This document shows, one piece after another, positions 7,708 through 15,577 of a stretch of 64,000 bases of DNA. Positions within the stretch are counted from its first letter, which is position 1. The number at the start of each line of letters is the position of its first letter. The stretch is from positions 62,001 to 126,000 of the forward strand of contig CAKUAQ010000001.1 of the NCBI GenBank assembly GCA_934636435.1. Reading direction: 5' to 3'. Under the pieces are notes generated by a model that was not told the DNA's origin, ran no database searches, and saw nothing but the letters and a program-made list of their open reading frames with translations. This DNA comes from an uncultured Eubacteriales bacterium. GTDB lineage: Bacteria; Bacillota; Clostridia; Oscillospirales; Acutalibacteraceae. A program made the position numbers and the translations under genes.

Positions 7708-8958
7708 TCAGACATTCCAGAAGGATCGGACAATCCGCTGCAGCTCCGTGTCGTCCATGTCCTGTATATCCTCGACGAGCCGGATGTTCATTTCTCTGGC
7801 TCGCTGCCGCAGCACCGCCGCGAAGGGGCTGTCCTGCTCCAGTGCGGTGGCCACCAACACCTTTTTCGCATACTGCCCGCCGAACCGGTCGGCGACGGTA
7901 TCCAGCTTATACAGCTCGTCCATGTCCACATAGCCGTTCTTGCAGGACACAAACACCGGCACTGCACCGTGCATCAGCAGCACGTCGATCTCATTCATCG
8001 TGTCGGCCCGGTCGCTTTCGGTCTGCGCCGCGCCGTCCCAATCAATGTATACCCCGGTTTTCACATCATTATAGGTATAGGCGCCATCCTTTTCCTGAGC
8101 GCGTAGGGCGGCAAGGTACATTTTCAGCTCCAGCGCCTGCCCGGCCTTGGTCAGGCAGCGCTTCACCTGTTCGTCCTTATACACCACCGACAGGATGGAC
8201 TCTCCCTCAAAAATGTCGATCAGCCCGCCCTGATACAGCGCCCTCAGGATCGTGGTGTCGAATATATAGGCGGCACCGATCTGCTGCAGCCGCTCCTTGA
8301 GGTATTCCAGCGGCACCTGTAAGGTCAGGCTGTCGTCCCCCGGCACACGGAATTGCTCGGCCACCATCAGCACGCCCATCTGGGTGTTCCAGCGGCGCAC
8401 ATCCGGTCGGCATACCTCCCACATATAGTCTACATCCTCCACGAATGCGTCGGTCAGCTCCCAGTGCAGCGTCGTGCCCGGCTTTTCATCCGCATAGACC
8501 ACCTCGCCGCCATAGATGCGGACATTCTCCTCCACCGACAGCTGGGGCATGCTCCCCTCGTAGATGGTTCTCCCGTCCAGGTCGCAGTCGATGATGGTAT
8601 TGTTGTGCAGATTGAACCGGTGCATTTGCAGATGCTTATCCTTATACCGCTCCAGAAGAATGCCGCAGGCGAACAGTAGCATATCCTCCCCGCCCGTCAG
8701 GTCAAATACGCAGTCGTCGTAGGTCTCCACCAGCTCCGACAGCACCCGCAGCACCTCCTGCAGGTCGTTTTTATTCACACAGCGGCAGAGAAACTCCACC
8801 TCGCTGCCCTGGTCCAGCAGCACCCGCCGGTAGAGCGCCCCGCAAGCCTCCAGCCGCTTTTTCTTATCGCCGATCAGGATCACCCGCTGCGGCGGGTGGG
8901 TCAGGCTGGTGCAGATGTTTTCGATCCCGGTTTTGTCAAACAGTTCAATATACGTCAT
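7708..8958 (-). CDS. Card1/Can2-like CARF-nuclease (DUF1887), no CRISPR nearby
   Basis: Family members are cyclic-oligoadenylate-activated nucleases of type III CRISPR systems: a CARF sensor joined to a winged region and a PD-(D/E)XK nuclease. The 416 residues show a Rossmann-like CARF part (about 1-150) with the ligand-loop motif DLTGGEDM (86-93), and a C-terminal nuclease with E277, NEIDVLL (322-328; D325) and FVSCKNG (336-342; K340). Many relatives have Glu-Cys-Lys at the last site. Here it is Ser-Cys-Lys, so one metal ligand may differ. No cas10, csm/cmr, cas1/2 or repeat array occurs in the window. Its own promoter lies at 8994-9023. The activating ligand and target are unknown. Confidence 0.8.
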   Translation of the reverse strand: MTYIELFDKTGIENICTSLTHPPQRVILIGDKKKRLEACGALYRRVLLDQGSEVEFLCRCVNKNDLQEVLRVLSELVETYDDCVFDLTGGEDMLLFACGILLERYKDKHLQMHRFNLHNNTIIDCDLDGRTIYEGSMPQLSVEENVRIYGGEVVYADEKPGTTLHWELTDAFVEDVDYMWEVCRPDVRRWNTQMGVLMVAEQFRVPGDDSLTLQVPLEYLKERLQQIGAAYIFDTTILRALYQGGLIDIFEGESILSVVYKDEQVKRCLTKAGQALELKMYLAALRAQEKDGAYTYNDVKTGVYIDWDGAAQTESDRADTMNEIDVLLMHGAVPVFVSCKNGYVDMDELYKLDTVADRFGGQYAKKVLVATALEQDSPFAAVLRQRAREMNIRLVEDIQDMDDTELQRIVRSFWNV

Positions 8959-8993
8959 GCCCTCGGTTCCTTTCCTTTCGTTTCCGTGTGTCC

Positions 8994-9023
8994 ATTATAG
9001 TACGCCCGGCGACCGGATGTCAA
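8994..9023 (-). promoter_or_regulatory. Promoter of the CARF-nuclease gene
   Basis: On the minus strand, TTGACA (9018-9023) and TATAAT (8994-8999) are separated by 18 nt. Both hexamers are perfect. The leader is about 30 nt. Confidence 0.8.
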
Positions 9024-9111
9024 GCCGGATCACCGCCACACAAACGCGCCTTACGGTGCGTTCGTTTCGCAATCGGTCGATGCCGCATGGATGAGTTTTT
9101 CCCACCTGTAG

Positions 9112-9219
9112 GGGACACGTCCGGTCACATCACAGAAGTCCTTGAAAGCTTTTTTCAAAGGTTCATTTGTCAATGATGCAGACCGGAAAAACGAAATAGT
9201 TACAGGCTTCGAAGATTAA
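9112..9219 (+). pseudogene. Possible relic of a protein C-terminus
   Basis: After a TAG at 9109 the frame stays open for 35 codons and ends in a protein-like tail (SLKAFFKGSFVND, then DRKNEIVTGFED and TAA). There is no start codon with a ribosome binding site. The codon pattern looks like the end of a former gene, perhaps of the AAA-ATPase-like/PD-DExK group, but the match is too short to name. A terminator-like hairpin follows at 9249-9315. Confidence 0.3.
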
Positions 9220-9248
9220 TTTTCCTGTGCCTGTGCTGCCATATCCGT

Positions 9249-9315
9249 GGCGATTGGGTCCTTTCGGCGGGGGTTGTTGCGGTGACTCTGTTCCATCGAA
9301 CGCAATCGCCTTTTT
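9249..9315 (+). terminator. Terminator-like long-loop hairpin
   Basis: GGCGATTG (9249-9256) pairs with CAATCGCC (9303-9310), followed by TTTTT. The loop is long (46 nt). It may close the relic gene and insulate the T-box promoter. Confidence 0.5.
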
Positions 9316-9380
9316 CGATGCCCTCTGGTCTCACATCAAGTGTAACGCTACAAAAAAATTAAAAAACTTGTAAAAAGGTG

Positions 9381-9409
9381 TTGACAAATCTGCTTTAGCG
9401 CGCTATACT
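9381..9409 (+). promoter_or_regulatory. Promoter of the Trp T-box/trpXYZ operon
   Basis: A perfect TTGACA (9381-9386) and TATACT (9404-9409) are 17 nt apart. Confidence 0.9.
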
Positions 9410-9415
9410 GTGAAA

Positions 9416-9707
9416 AAGTAAAACCTTTGACCGAGAGTAAGTACCCACAGGCAGGGCTGTGTCAAGAGAGTCGCAGGCGGTGAGATTGCGACGACAGCGG
9501 CGGTGGCGAATGGGCTCGGGAGGGCAAACCGAACACCGCAGCGGCGGTCGGTAGGGGCGCCGGGATCTCCACCCGTTATCCAGGGAGCGCGTATCATGAG
9601 GTGCGCGAGAGAGTGCGTCGGAGCATACATCTCCGGCGAAGTCGGGTGGTACCGCAGGTTTGTTTATAACGCCTGTCCCAACAGCAATGTTGAGACAGGC
9701 GTTTTTT
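9416..9707 (+). promoter_or_regulatory. T-box riboswitch, tryptophan specifier
   Basis: Leader RNA that senses uncharged tRNA. Stem I begins CCGAGAGTAAGTA (with the AGTA motif) and closes with CTCGG at 9515-9519. The base just before that closing helix follows TGG at 9511-9513, the specifier position, so the cognate tRNA is tRNA-Trp. The conserved T-box GGGTGGTACCGC is at 9644-9655 and can form the antiterminator with the upstream arm of the terminator at 9670-9707. When Trp is scarce, uncharged tRNA should stabilise the antiterminator and switch on the importer. Confidence 0.92.
9670..9707 (+). terminator. T-box-controlled terminator
   Basis: CGCCTGTC (9670-9677) pairs with GACAGGCG (9694-9701), followed by TTTTTT. 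The 5' side lies just after the T-box sequence, as needed for mutually exclusive folding. Confidence 0.9.
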
Positions 9708-9734
9708 GTATGATTTTTGAAGGAGTTGAGAGCG

Positions 9735-9818
9735 ATGAAAGCACAGAAACCGGGGCGGCGATGGCGTCGCTCCCAGTGGAGATTCCGTCCGCCCATTGAT
9801 TTACGATCATACGAATGA
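9735..9818 (+). CDS. Small ORF (27 aa) with two Trp codons between the Trp T-box and trpX
   Basis: An ATG at 9735 has AAGGAG at 9719-9724 (10-nt spacing) and reads 27 codons to a TGA at 9816-9818, 15 nt before the trpX start. The peptide is very basic (many Arg) and contains Trp at residues 10 and 15. Trp is rare in proteins, so two in 27 residues just behind a Trp-sensing riboswitch is suggestive of a second, translational Trp sensor or a coupling peptide. It may also be chance. There is no clear alternative hairpin pair beyond a small GCGA/TCGC stem. Confidence 0.4.
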   Translation: MKAQKPGRRWRRSQWRFRPPIDLRSYE

Positions 9819-9833
9819 AAGAGGTAAATAGTG

Positions 9834-10823
9834 ATGAAACAGTATACACGTGTGTTGGCATTGGCTTTGTGTGGAGCGCTGCTGATGGCGCTTGGTCTGG
9901 CGGGCTGCGGCGGCCAGAAGCAGGATACATTGAAGGTCGGTATCATCCAGTATATGAGCCACCCCTCGCTGGGTAACTGCTATGAGGGTGTGGTGCAGGC
10001 GTTGGAGGCCTCCGGGCTGGACTACACCGTGGAGCGGCAGATCGGCTCCAGCAGCTCAGCGGCGGCGGATTGCAGCACCTTCGCCCAGAATATGGTGGGC
10101 AAGGGCTGCGACCTGATTGTGGCAATCGCCACCCCGGCGGCGACCGCCGCCTATGCGGCGGTGGAGGGCACGGATATTCCCCTCATCTTCTGCGCAGTCT
10201 CCGACCCGGTGGCAGAGGATCTGGTAAAGGATATGAACGCCCCCGGCGGCAACTGCACCGGCACCAGCGATGTGCTGGATCTGGCGGCGCAGGTGGAGCT
10301 GATCAAGGCTATGCAGCCCACCGCCAAATCCATCGGCATTCTCTATACCACCAGCGAGCAGAACTCCCTCTCCAACCTCAAGCGGATGCAGGAGCTGTGC
10401 GATAAGCAGGGCATCGCCATTGAAGCCACCGGCGTGCAGAACGCCTCGGATATTCCGGCGGCAGCCGCGGCGCTGGCGGGCAAGGTGGACTGCATCAACA
10501 ACTTCACCGATAACAACGTAGTGGAAAATCTGAACGTGGTGCTGGATGCGGCCAACGCGGCGAAGATCCCGGTCTACGGCAGCGAGGTGGAGCAGGTATC
10601 CAACGGATGTCTGGCCTCCATGTCCATCGACTATGTGGCGCTGGGCAAGACCACCGGCGACATGGCGGTGCGGGTGCTGAAGGGTGAGGCGAAGCCGGCC
10701 ACGATGCCGGTGGAGTCCATCACCGAGGCGACCCCGGTCATCAACACCGATGTGACGGCGGCGCTGGGGCTGACCATTCCGGAGCAGTATGCCGGCGCGG
10801 AGAAGGTCACCACAAAGCAGTAA
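9834..10823 (+). CDS. trpX: Tryptophan ABC importer, substrate-binding lipoprotein TrpX
   Basis: Extracellular lipoprotein that captures tryptophan for the TrpYZ importer. The 329-residue protein starts with a charged N-terminus, a hydrophobic stretch and the lipobox LAGC (C25). The rest is a two-lobe DUF534-type binding protein with VGIIQYMSHPSLGNCYEG near residue 37. An in-frame GTG lies at 9831, but AGAGG at 9820-9824 suits the ATG at 9834. The Trp assignment comes mainly from the Trp T-box. Without it the family is only described as an ABC substrate-binding protein. A 13-bp hairpin follows the stop. Confidence 0.88.
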   Translation: MKQYTRVLALALCGALLMALGLAGCGGQKQDTLKVGIIQYMSHPSLGNCYEGVVQALEASGLDYTVERQIGSSSSAAADCSTFAQNMVGKGCDLIVAIATPAATAAYAAVEGTDIPLIFCAVSDPVAEDLVKDMNAPGGNCTGTSDVLDLAAQVELIKAMQPTAKSIGILYTTSEQNSLSNLKRMQELCDKQGIAIEATGVQNASDIPAAAAALAGKVDCINNFTDNNVVENLNVVLDAANAAKIPVYGSEVEQVSNGCLASMSIDYVALGKTTGDMAVRVLKGEAKPATMPVESITEATPVINTDVTAALGLTIPEQYAGAEKVTTKQ

Positions 10824-10829
10824 GCCATC

Positions 10830-10858
10830 CGGGCACCGACGGAAGCCGTCGGTGCCCG
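10830..10858 (+). promoter_or_regulatory. Intercistronic hairpin after trpX
   Basis: A perfect 13-bp stem (CGGGCACCGACGG with CCGTCGGTGCCCG, loop AAG) with no T run. Such hairpins after binding-protein genes commonly protect the upstream mRNA, so more binding protein than permease is made. Confidence 0.7.
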
Positions 10859-10883
10859 ATCCTGCCGAAAAGGAGCACGATTC

Positions 10884-11807
10884 ATGCTGTTCAACTATCT
10901 GAGTATATTCCTGTCCGACGGGCTGATGTATTCCCTGCTGTCCATGGGATTTTATGTATCGTACAGTACGCTGGACTTCCCCGATCTGTCGGTGGAGGGC
11001 ACGGTGCTGACCGGCGGGCTGGTGTTCAGCCTGCTGTGCAACCTCATCACCCCCTATCTGGCGCTGGTAGCGGCGCTGCTGGCAGGGGCGGCGGCGGGGG
11101 CCGTCACCGGGCTGCTGCACGTGAAGCTGCATATCCGCCCGCTGCTGTGCGGCATTCTGGTGTCCACCGGGCTCATTTCCGTCAATCTGGTGGCGGCGGC
11201 TCTCATCAACGGCGGCGACCTGAAAGCAATGGGCAGCGCACAGGTGATGATGACCGGGCGGGATACCCTGCTGACGGTGTTCCCCGCCACATTGCTGCCC
11301 AAGGTGGCTGACGGCTTCTACGTGCGTAAGCTGGTGGTGTTTCTGGTGGTGGCGGTGCTGTTCAAGGTGCTGATGGATCTGTTCTTCAAGACCAAATGCG
11401 GGCTGCTGCTGCGGGCGGCGGGCAACAACGCCCAATATGTCACCATGCTGGGCCGGAACCCCGGCCGCAGTAAAATTCTGGGGCTCGCCATCGGCAACGG
11501 CTACGCCGCCGTGGCGGGAGCGCTCATCGTCCAGAGCCGGGGCAGCGCCACCCAGGATATGGGGCTGGGCATGATTGTCATCGGGCTGGCGTCGGTGATC
11601 ATCGGACTGTCTCTGTTCGGCCGGGTGCGGTTTCTCCGCCCCACCACCCAGGTGATTCTGGGCTCCGTTCTCTACCAGGCATGTCTGGTGCTGGCGTCGG
11701 CGGTGGGACTGCCCTCCGCCTACAATAAGCTGCTGATGGCGGCGCTGTTCACCGTGGCGTTGGTGCTCAGCTCCGTGAAGAAAAAAGGAAAGCGGGTGGC
11801 GGCATGA
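10884..11807 (+). CDS. trpY: Tryptophan ABC importer, permease TrpY
   Basis: Membrane channel subunit of the Trp importer, in the branched-chain/ribose-type permease family. It has 307 residues with about eight to nine hydrophobic segments. The N-terminus has LSDGLMYSLLSMGFYVSYST, and a cytoplasmic loop carries the conserved GNN and GLAIGNGYAAVAGAL pattern that contacts the ATPase. The start follows AAGGAG at about 10870. Its stop overlaps the ATPase start (ATGA at 11804), showing translational coupling. Only one permease gene is present, so the channel is probably a homodimer. Confidence 0.9.
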   Translation: MLFNYLSIFLSDGLMYSLLSMGFYVSYSTLDFPDLSVEGTVLTGGLVFSLLCNLITPYLALVAALLAGAAAGAVTGLLHVKLHIRPLLCGILVSTGLISVNLVAAALINGGDLKAMGSAQVMMTGRDTLLTVFPATLLPKVADGFYVRKLVVFLVVAVLFKVLMDLFFKTKCGLLLRAAGNNAQYVTMLGRNPGRSKILGLAIGNGYAAVAGALIVQSRGSATQDMGLGMIVIGLASVIIGLSLFGRVRFLRPTTQVILGSVLYQACLVLASAVGLPSAYNKLLMAALFTVALVLSSVKKKGKRVAA

Positions 11808-12577
11808 TCCGGCTGGAACACATCGAAAAGGCCTTTAAGCCCGGCACTCCCGACGAAAATCGGTTGTTCACCGATTTCAACCTGACGGTGGCGGACGGCT
11901 CCTTTGTGTCGGTGGTCGGCTCCAACGGCAGCGGCAAGACCACCATGCTCAATCTCATCAGCGGCACGTTGCTGCCGGATGAGGGGCGCATCTACGCCAA
12001 CCAAACGGACATCACCGGCTGGCCGGAATATAAGCGTGCCCGCCGCATCGGCCGGGTGTTTCAGGACCCCCAGAAGGGCACCTGCGCCGACCTGACGATA
12101 CTGGAAAATATGGCGCTGGCGGACAACAAGGGCCGCGCCTATTCGCTGGGCAGAGCGGTCAACCCCAGACGTCGGGCCTATTACCGGGAGCTGCTGGCGC
12201 GCTGCCGCATGGGTCTGGAGGAGCGTCTGGGGGTGGCGGTGGGCAGCCTCTCCGGCGGTCAGCGACAGGCGCTGGCGCTGGTGATCGCCACCATGAACGA
12301 CATCGACCTGCTGCTGCTGGACGAGCATACGGCGGCACTGGATCCCAAATCCAGCGAGACGGTCATGGAGCTGACCGGTCGGCTGGTGGCGGAAAAGGGG
12401 GTCACCACCCTGATGGTGACCCACAATCTGCGCTTTGCCGTGGAATACGGCGACCGGCTGCTGATGATGCATCAGGGACAGGCGGTGCTGGATCTGGCGG
12501 GGGATGCCAAGCGGCAGGCCACCGTGGAGCAGCTGCTGGAGCAGTTCAACACCATCAGCATCGAGTGCGGCAACTGA
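11804..12577 (+). CDS. trpZ: Tryptophan ABC importer, ATPase TrpZ
   Basis: Cytoplasmic ATPase that powers TrpY. The 257-residue protein has Walker A GSNGSGKTT (39-47), the Q-loop FQDPQKGT, the signature LSGGQRQ, Walker B LLLLDEHTAALDP and the switch His in VTHNLRFA. The Walker B Glu sits in DEHTAALD, the form common in this subfamily. It is the last gene of the operon and is closed by the terminator at 12617-12653. Confidence 0.92.
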   Translation: MIRLEHIEKAFKPGTPDENRLFTDFNLTVADGSFVSVVGSNGSGKTTMLNLISGTLLPDEGRIYANQTDITGWPEYKRARRIGRVFQDPQKGTCADLTILENMALADNKGRAYSLGRAVNPRRRAYYRELLARCRMGLEERLGVAVGSLSGGQRQALALVIATMNDIDLLLLDEHTAALDPKSSETVMELTGRLVAEKGVTTLMVTHNLRFAVEYGDRLLMMHQGQAVLDLAGDAKRQATVEQLLEQFNTISIECGN

Positions 12578-12616
12578 GACAATACGGATCGCGAAAGGCG
12601 GTCCGGAGCATCGGAT

Positions 12617-12653
12617 GATCCGGGGAAACGACTTGGTTTCTCCGGATCGTTTT
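12617..12653 (+). terminator. Terminator of trpXYZ
   Basis: GATCCGGGGAAAC pairs with GTTTCTCCGGATC around a short loop, followed by GTTTTC. Confidence 0.8.
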
Positions 12654-12769
12654 CTGTTTGGGTTTTCCATCGTTTCCGACCATTTGCTTTGGCGGAAAGA
12701 AGTGGTAAAGTTATGCAGTAGTCCACTGTGTTGTTGTAAATTTTCGTACATACTGCTTAAAATATCCCA

Positions 12770-12798
12770 TTCAAATTCCGCGTTCGAGTTCCTATAAT
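12770..12798 (+). promoter_or_regulatory. Promoter of the mgl operon
   Basis: TTCAAA (12770-12775) and a perfect TATAAT (12793-12798) are 17 nt apart. The weak -35 hexamer fits a promoter that needs an activator, perhaps the adjacent response regulator. Confidence 0.75.
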
Positions 12799-12856
12799 GA
12801 AGCCAGCGACACGGAAAGTCGTGAAAAAATCAAACACCTAAAAGGAGGCAACAACT

Positions 12857-13930
12857 ATGAACTTTACGAAAAAACTGATGGCGCTGGCTTTGGCGCTGAC
12901 GCTGGTTCTCGGGCTGGCTGCCTGCGGCAGTACCGGAGGCGGTACGGACGGCGAGGTGTCGGTTTTCTACTACACCTACGGCGATACCTACATCTCCAGT
13001 GTGCGTTCCGCAATGGATAAGCTGCTGAAGGATGCAGGCATCAAATACCAGAATTACGACGCCAACGGCAACCAGACCACCCAGACCGAGCAGGTCACCA
13101 CGGCCATTGCCAAGGGTTCCCGGGCGCTGATTGTCAATGTGGTGGACACCGGCTCCGACGATGCGGCACAGAACATCGTGAATCTGGCGAAGGCGAAGAA
13201 CATCCCGGTAATCTTCTTCAACCGCTCCGTGAATGAGAGCGTCGTCACCAGCTATGACAAATGCGTGTTCGTGGGCACCGACTATGAGATGGCCGGCCAT
13301 ATGCAGGGTGAGCTGGTGGGCAACTATGTGCTGAAAAACTTCGATAAGCTGGATCTCAACGGCGACGGCAAGATCAGCTACGTGATGTTCAAGGGTCAGG
13401 AAGGCAACGCCGAGGCTATCGCCCGTACCAAGTACGGTGTGGAGGATGCGGATGCGATCCTGACGGCGGCCGGTAAACCGGCGCTGGAATTCTATGATTC
13501 CTCCAACGCTCAGAAGTATCTGGTGGACCAGAACGGCACTTGGGCAGCGGCGGCGGCTACCGACTATATGTCCACGATCCTGGCCCGTTACAGCGAGAGC
13601 AACAACAACATGGTGGAGCTGGTCATCGCCAACAACGACGACATGGCGCTGGGCGCCATCTCCGCTCTGCAGACCAACGGTTATAACAAAGAGGGTGGCA
13701 AGATCATCCCGGTATTCGGCGTGGACGCCATCGAGGCAGCAAAGACTGCCATCACGAGCGGCACCATGACCGGCAGCATCAAGCAGGATGCCGACGGTAT
13801 GGCCAAGGCGATCTCCACCATCGTGCAGAACTTTATCAACGCTAAGGGCACTTTCGAGGGCATCGACGAGGCCAACAAGGTAGGCGAGTGGCGGGTGAAC
13901 ATCCCCTACGGCACCTATACCGGCGAATAA
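12857..13930 (+). CDS. mglB: Galactose/methyl-galactoside ABC importer, binding lipoprotein MglB
   Basis: Extracellular sugar-binding lipoprotein. The 357-residue protein has the lipobox LAAC (C23), then a periplasmic-binding-protein-4 fold. The EF-hand-like loop DLNGDGKISYVMFKGQEG (about residues 167-184) is the calcium site typical of galactose/glucose-binding proteins and supports an MglB call over a ribose-binding one. Other markers are DTGSDDAAQNIV and NNDDMALGAI. A strong AAGGAGG precedes the ATG. It is first in mglBAC and is followed by a strong hairpin at 13946-13979. Glucose versus galactose preference is not determined. Confidence 0.9.
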   Translation: MNFTKKLMALALALTLVLGLAACGSTGGGTDGEVSVFYYTYGDTYISSVRSAMDKLLKDAGIKYQNYDANGNQTTQTEQVTTAIAKGSRALIVNVVDTGSDDAAQNIVNLAKAKNIPVIFFNRSVNESVVTSYDKCVFVGTDYEMAGHMQGELVGNYVLKNFDKLDLNGDGKISYVMFKGQEGNAEAIARTKYGVEDADAILTAAGKPALEFYDSSNAQKYLVDQNGTWAAAAATDYMSTILARYSESNNNMVELVIANNDDMALGAISALQTNGYNKEGGKIIPVFGVDAIEAAKTAITSGTMTGSIKQDADGMAKAISTIVQNFINAKGTFEGIDEANKVGEWRVNIPYGTYTGE

Positions 13931-13945
13931 GCGGCAGCCGGCTTT

Positions 13946-13979
13946 CGGCCGGGGACGGCATATGTGCCGCCCCGGCCGG
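13946..13979 (+). promoter_or_regulatory. Intercistronic hairpin after mglB
   Basis: GGCCGGGG-AC-GGCA pairs with TGCC-GC-CCCGGCC across a TATG loop, with no T run. It probably protects mglB mRNA relative to mglA and mglC, as in other binding-protein operons. Confidence 0.65.
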
Positions 13980-14018
13980 GCCGGACCGAGCACACAACAG
14001 ATAGGAGATGAAACACAT

Positions 14019-15563
14019 ATGGCGGACGAGCGGATTTTAGCCACGCAGACACAGCCGGCGGACACGCGGCCGGTGCTGCTGCGTATGGAAAATATCGAAA
14101 AGGCATTTCCGGGCGTCAAGGCGCTGGACGGCGTGAGTCTGACGGTCAAGGCCGGCACGGTACACGCGCTGATGGGGGAAAACGGCGCCGGTAAATCCAC
14201 CCTGATGAAGTGCCTGTTCGGGGTGTATTCCAAGGACGGCGGCCGGATTTTCCTGGAGGGACAGGAGGTCAGCTTCCGGAATTCCCGGGAGGCGCTGGAG
14301 AACGGCGTAGCCATGGTGCATCAGGAGCTGAATCAGGCGCTCAAGCGCAGCGTCATGGACAATATGTGGCTGGGACGGTTCCCCACGGTGGCGAGGGGAG
14401 TGCCGCTGACCAGCGAAAAGAAGATGTACACCGCCACCAAAGAGGTCTTTGACCGGCTGGGGATCGTGGTGGACCCCAAGACCATCATGAGCAAGATGCC
14501 GGTCTCTCAGCGGCAGATGGTGGAGATCGCCAAGGCGGTCTCCTATCAGGCCAAGGTGATCGTATTCGACGAGCCCACCTCCTCGCTGACCGAGGAAGAG
14601 GTGGAGCATCTGTTCCGCATCATTCGTATGTTGCGGGATGAGGGATGCGGGATCATTTATATCTCCCATAAAATGAAAGAAATTCTGGAGATCTCCGATG
14701 AAGTGACCATCATGCGGGACGGCCGGTGGGTGGCCACCCGGGAGGCAAAGGACCTGACCACCGACGAGATCATCAAGCTCATGGTGGGACGGGAGCTGAC
14801 CAACATCTATCCCCCCAAGCATAATCAGATCGGGGATGTGCTGTTGGAGGCGGAGGGGCTCTCCGATATGTATACAAAGCTGCGGGATGTGTCTTTTCAG
14901 GCGCGCAAGGGCGAGATCATCGGTATTGCGGGTCTGGACGGCTCCGGCCGCAGCCAGCTGCTGGAGAACCTGTTTGGGGTTTCCACCCGGCGCAGCGGCA
15001 CCATCCGGCTGAACGGCAGACCGGTGAAAAACCGCAATCCCCGGGAATCCATCAAAAACGGCTTTGCTCTGCTCACGGAGGAGCGGCGGGCGACGGGCAT
15101 CTTCGGGATTCTGAACATCCGGGAGAATGCAACCGTCTCCAGCCTGAAAAAGTGCAGCACCGGCCCCTTCGTCAGCAAAAAGAAACAGCAGAAAAACACC
15201 GACTGGTGTATTCAGGCCATGCGCGTCAAGACTCCCGATCAGGAGACGAAGATACGTTCCCTGTCTGGCGGCAATCAGCAGAAGGTCATTTTGGGGCGGT
15301 GGCTGCTCACCGACCCTACGGTGCTGCTGCTGGATGAGCCAACCCGGGGCATTGATGTGGGCGCCAAATATGAGATTTACCAGTTGATCATCGACCTGGC
15401 GGAAAAGGGGAAAACCGTGCTGATGGTCTCCTCGGAGATGCCGGAGCTGCTGGGCGTCTGCGACCGCATACTGGTCATGTCCGGCGGACGGCTGGCGGGC
15501 GAGGTCGATGCCGCCACCGCCACTCAGGAGCAAATCATGGCGTTGGCCGCCAAATATGCATAA
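14019..15563 (+). CDS. mglA: Galactose/methyl-galactoside ABC importer, double ATPase MglA
   Basis: Cytoplasmic ATPase with two ABC domains in one chain, usual for monosaccharide importers (about 500 residues, here 514). Domain 1 has Walker A GENGAGKST (53-61), the altered signature PVSQRQM and Walker B VIVFDEPTSSL. Domain 2 has the degenerate P-loop GLDGSGRSQ, the signature LSGGNQQK and LLLDEPTRGIDVGAK. The open frame extends upstream to 13962, but the ATG at 14019 has AGGAG at 14003-14007 and is preferred. Confidence 0.95.
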   Translation: MADERILATQTQPADTRPVLLRMENIEKAFPGVKALDGVSLTVKAGTVHALMGENGAGKSTLMKCLFGVYSKDGGRIFLEGQEVSFRNSREALENGVAMVHQELNQALKRSVMDNMWLGRFPTVARGVPLTSEKKMYTATKEVFDRLGIVVDPKTIMSKMPVSQRQMVEIAKAVSYQAKVIVFDEPTSSLTEEEVEHLFRIIRMLRDEGCGIIYISHKMKEILEISDEVTIMRDGRWVATREAKDLTTDEIIKLMVGRELTNIYPPKHNQIGDVLLEAEGLSDMYTKLRDVSFQARKGEIIGIAGLDGSGRSQLLENLFGVSTRRSGTIRLNGRPVKNRNPRESIKNGFALLTEERRATGIFGILNIRENATVSSLKKCSTGPFVSKKKQQKNTDWCIQAMRVKTPDQETKIRSLSGGNQQKVILGRWLLTDPTVLLLDEPTRGIDVGAKYEIYQLIIDLAEKGKTVLMVSSEMPELLGVCDRILVMSGGRLAGEVDAATATQEQIMALAAKYA

Positions 15564-15577
15564 GGAGATGAAAATTC

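Noticed and set aside
5458..8300. Long plus-strand frames opposite mnmE and the SGNH/CARF genes
   Set aside because: Arg/Pro/His-rich antisense frames of well-supported minus-strand genes.
10056..11435. 459-codon minus-strand frame opposite trpX/trpY
   Set aside because: Antisense shadow with many His and Gln; the plus-strand operon is supported by the T-box and ribosome binding sites.
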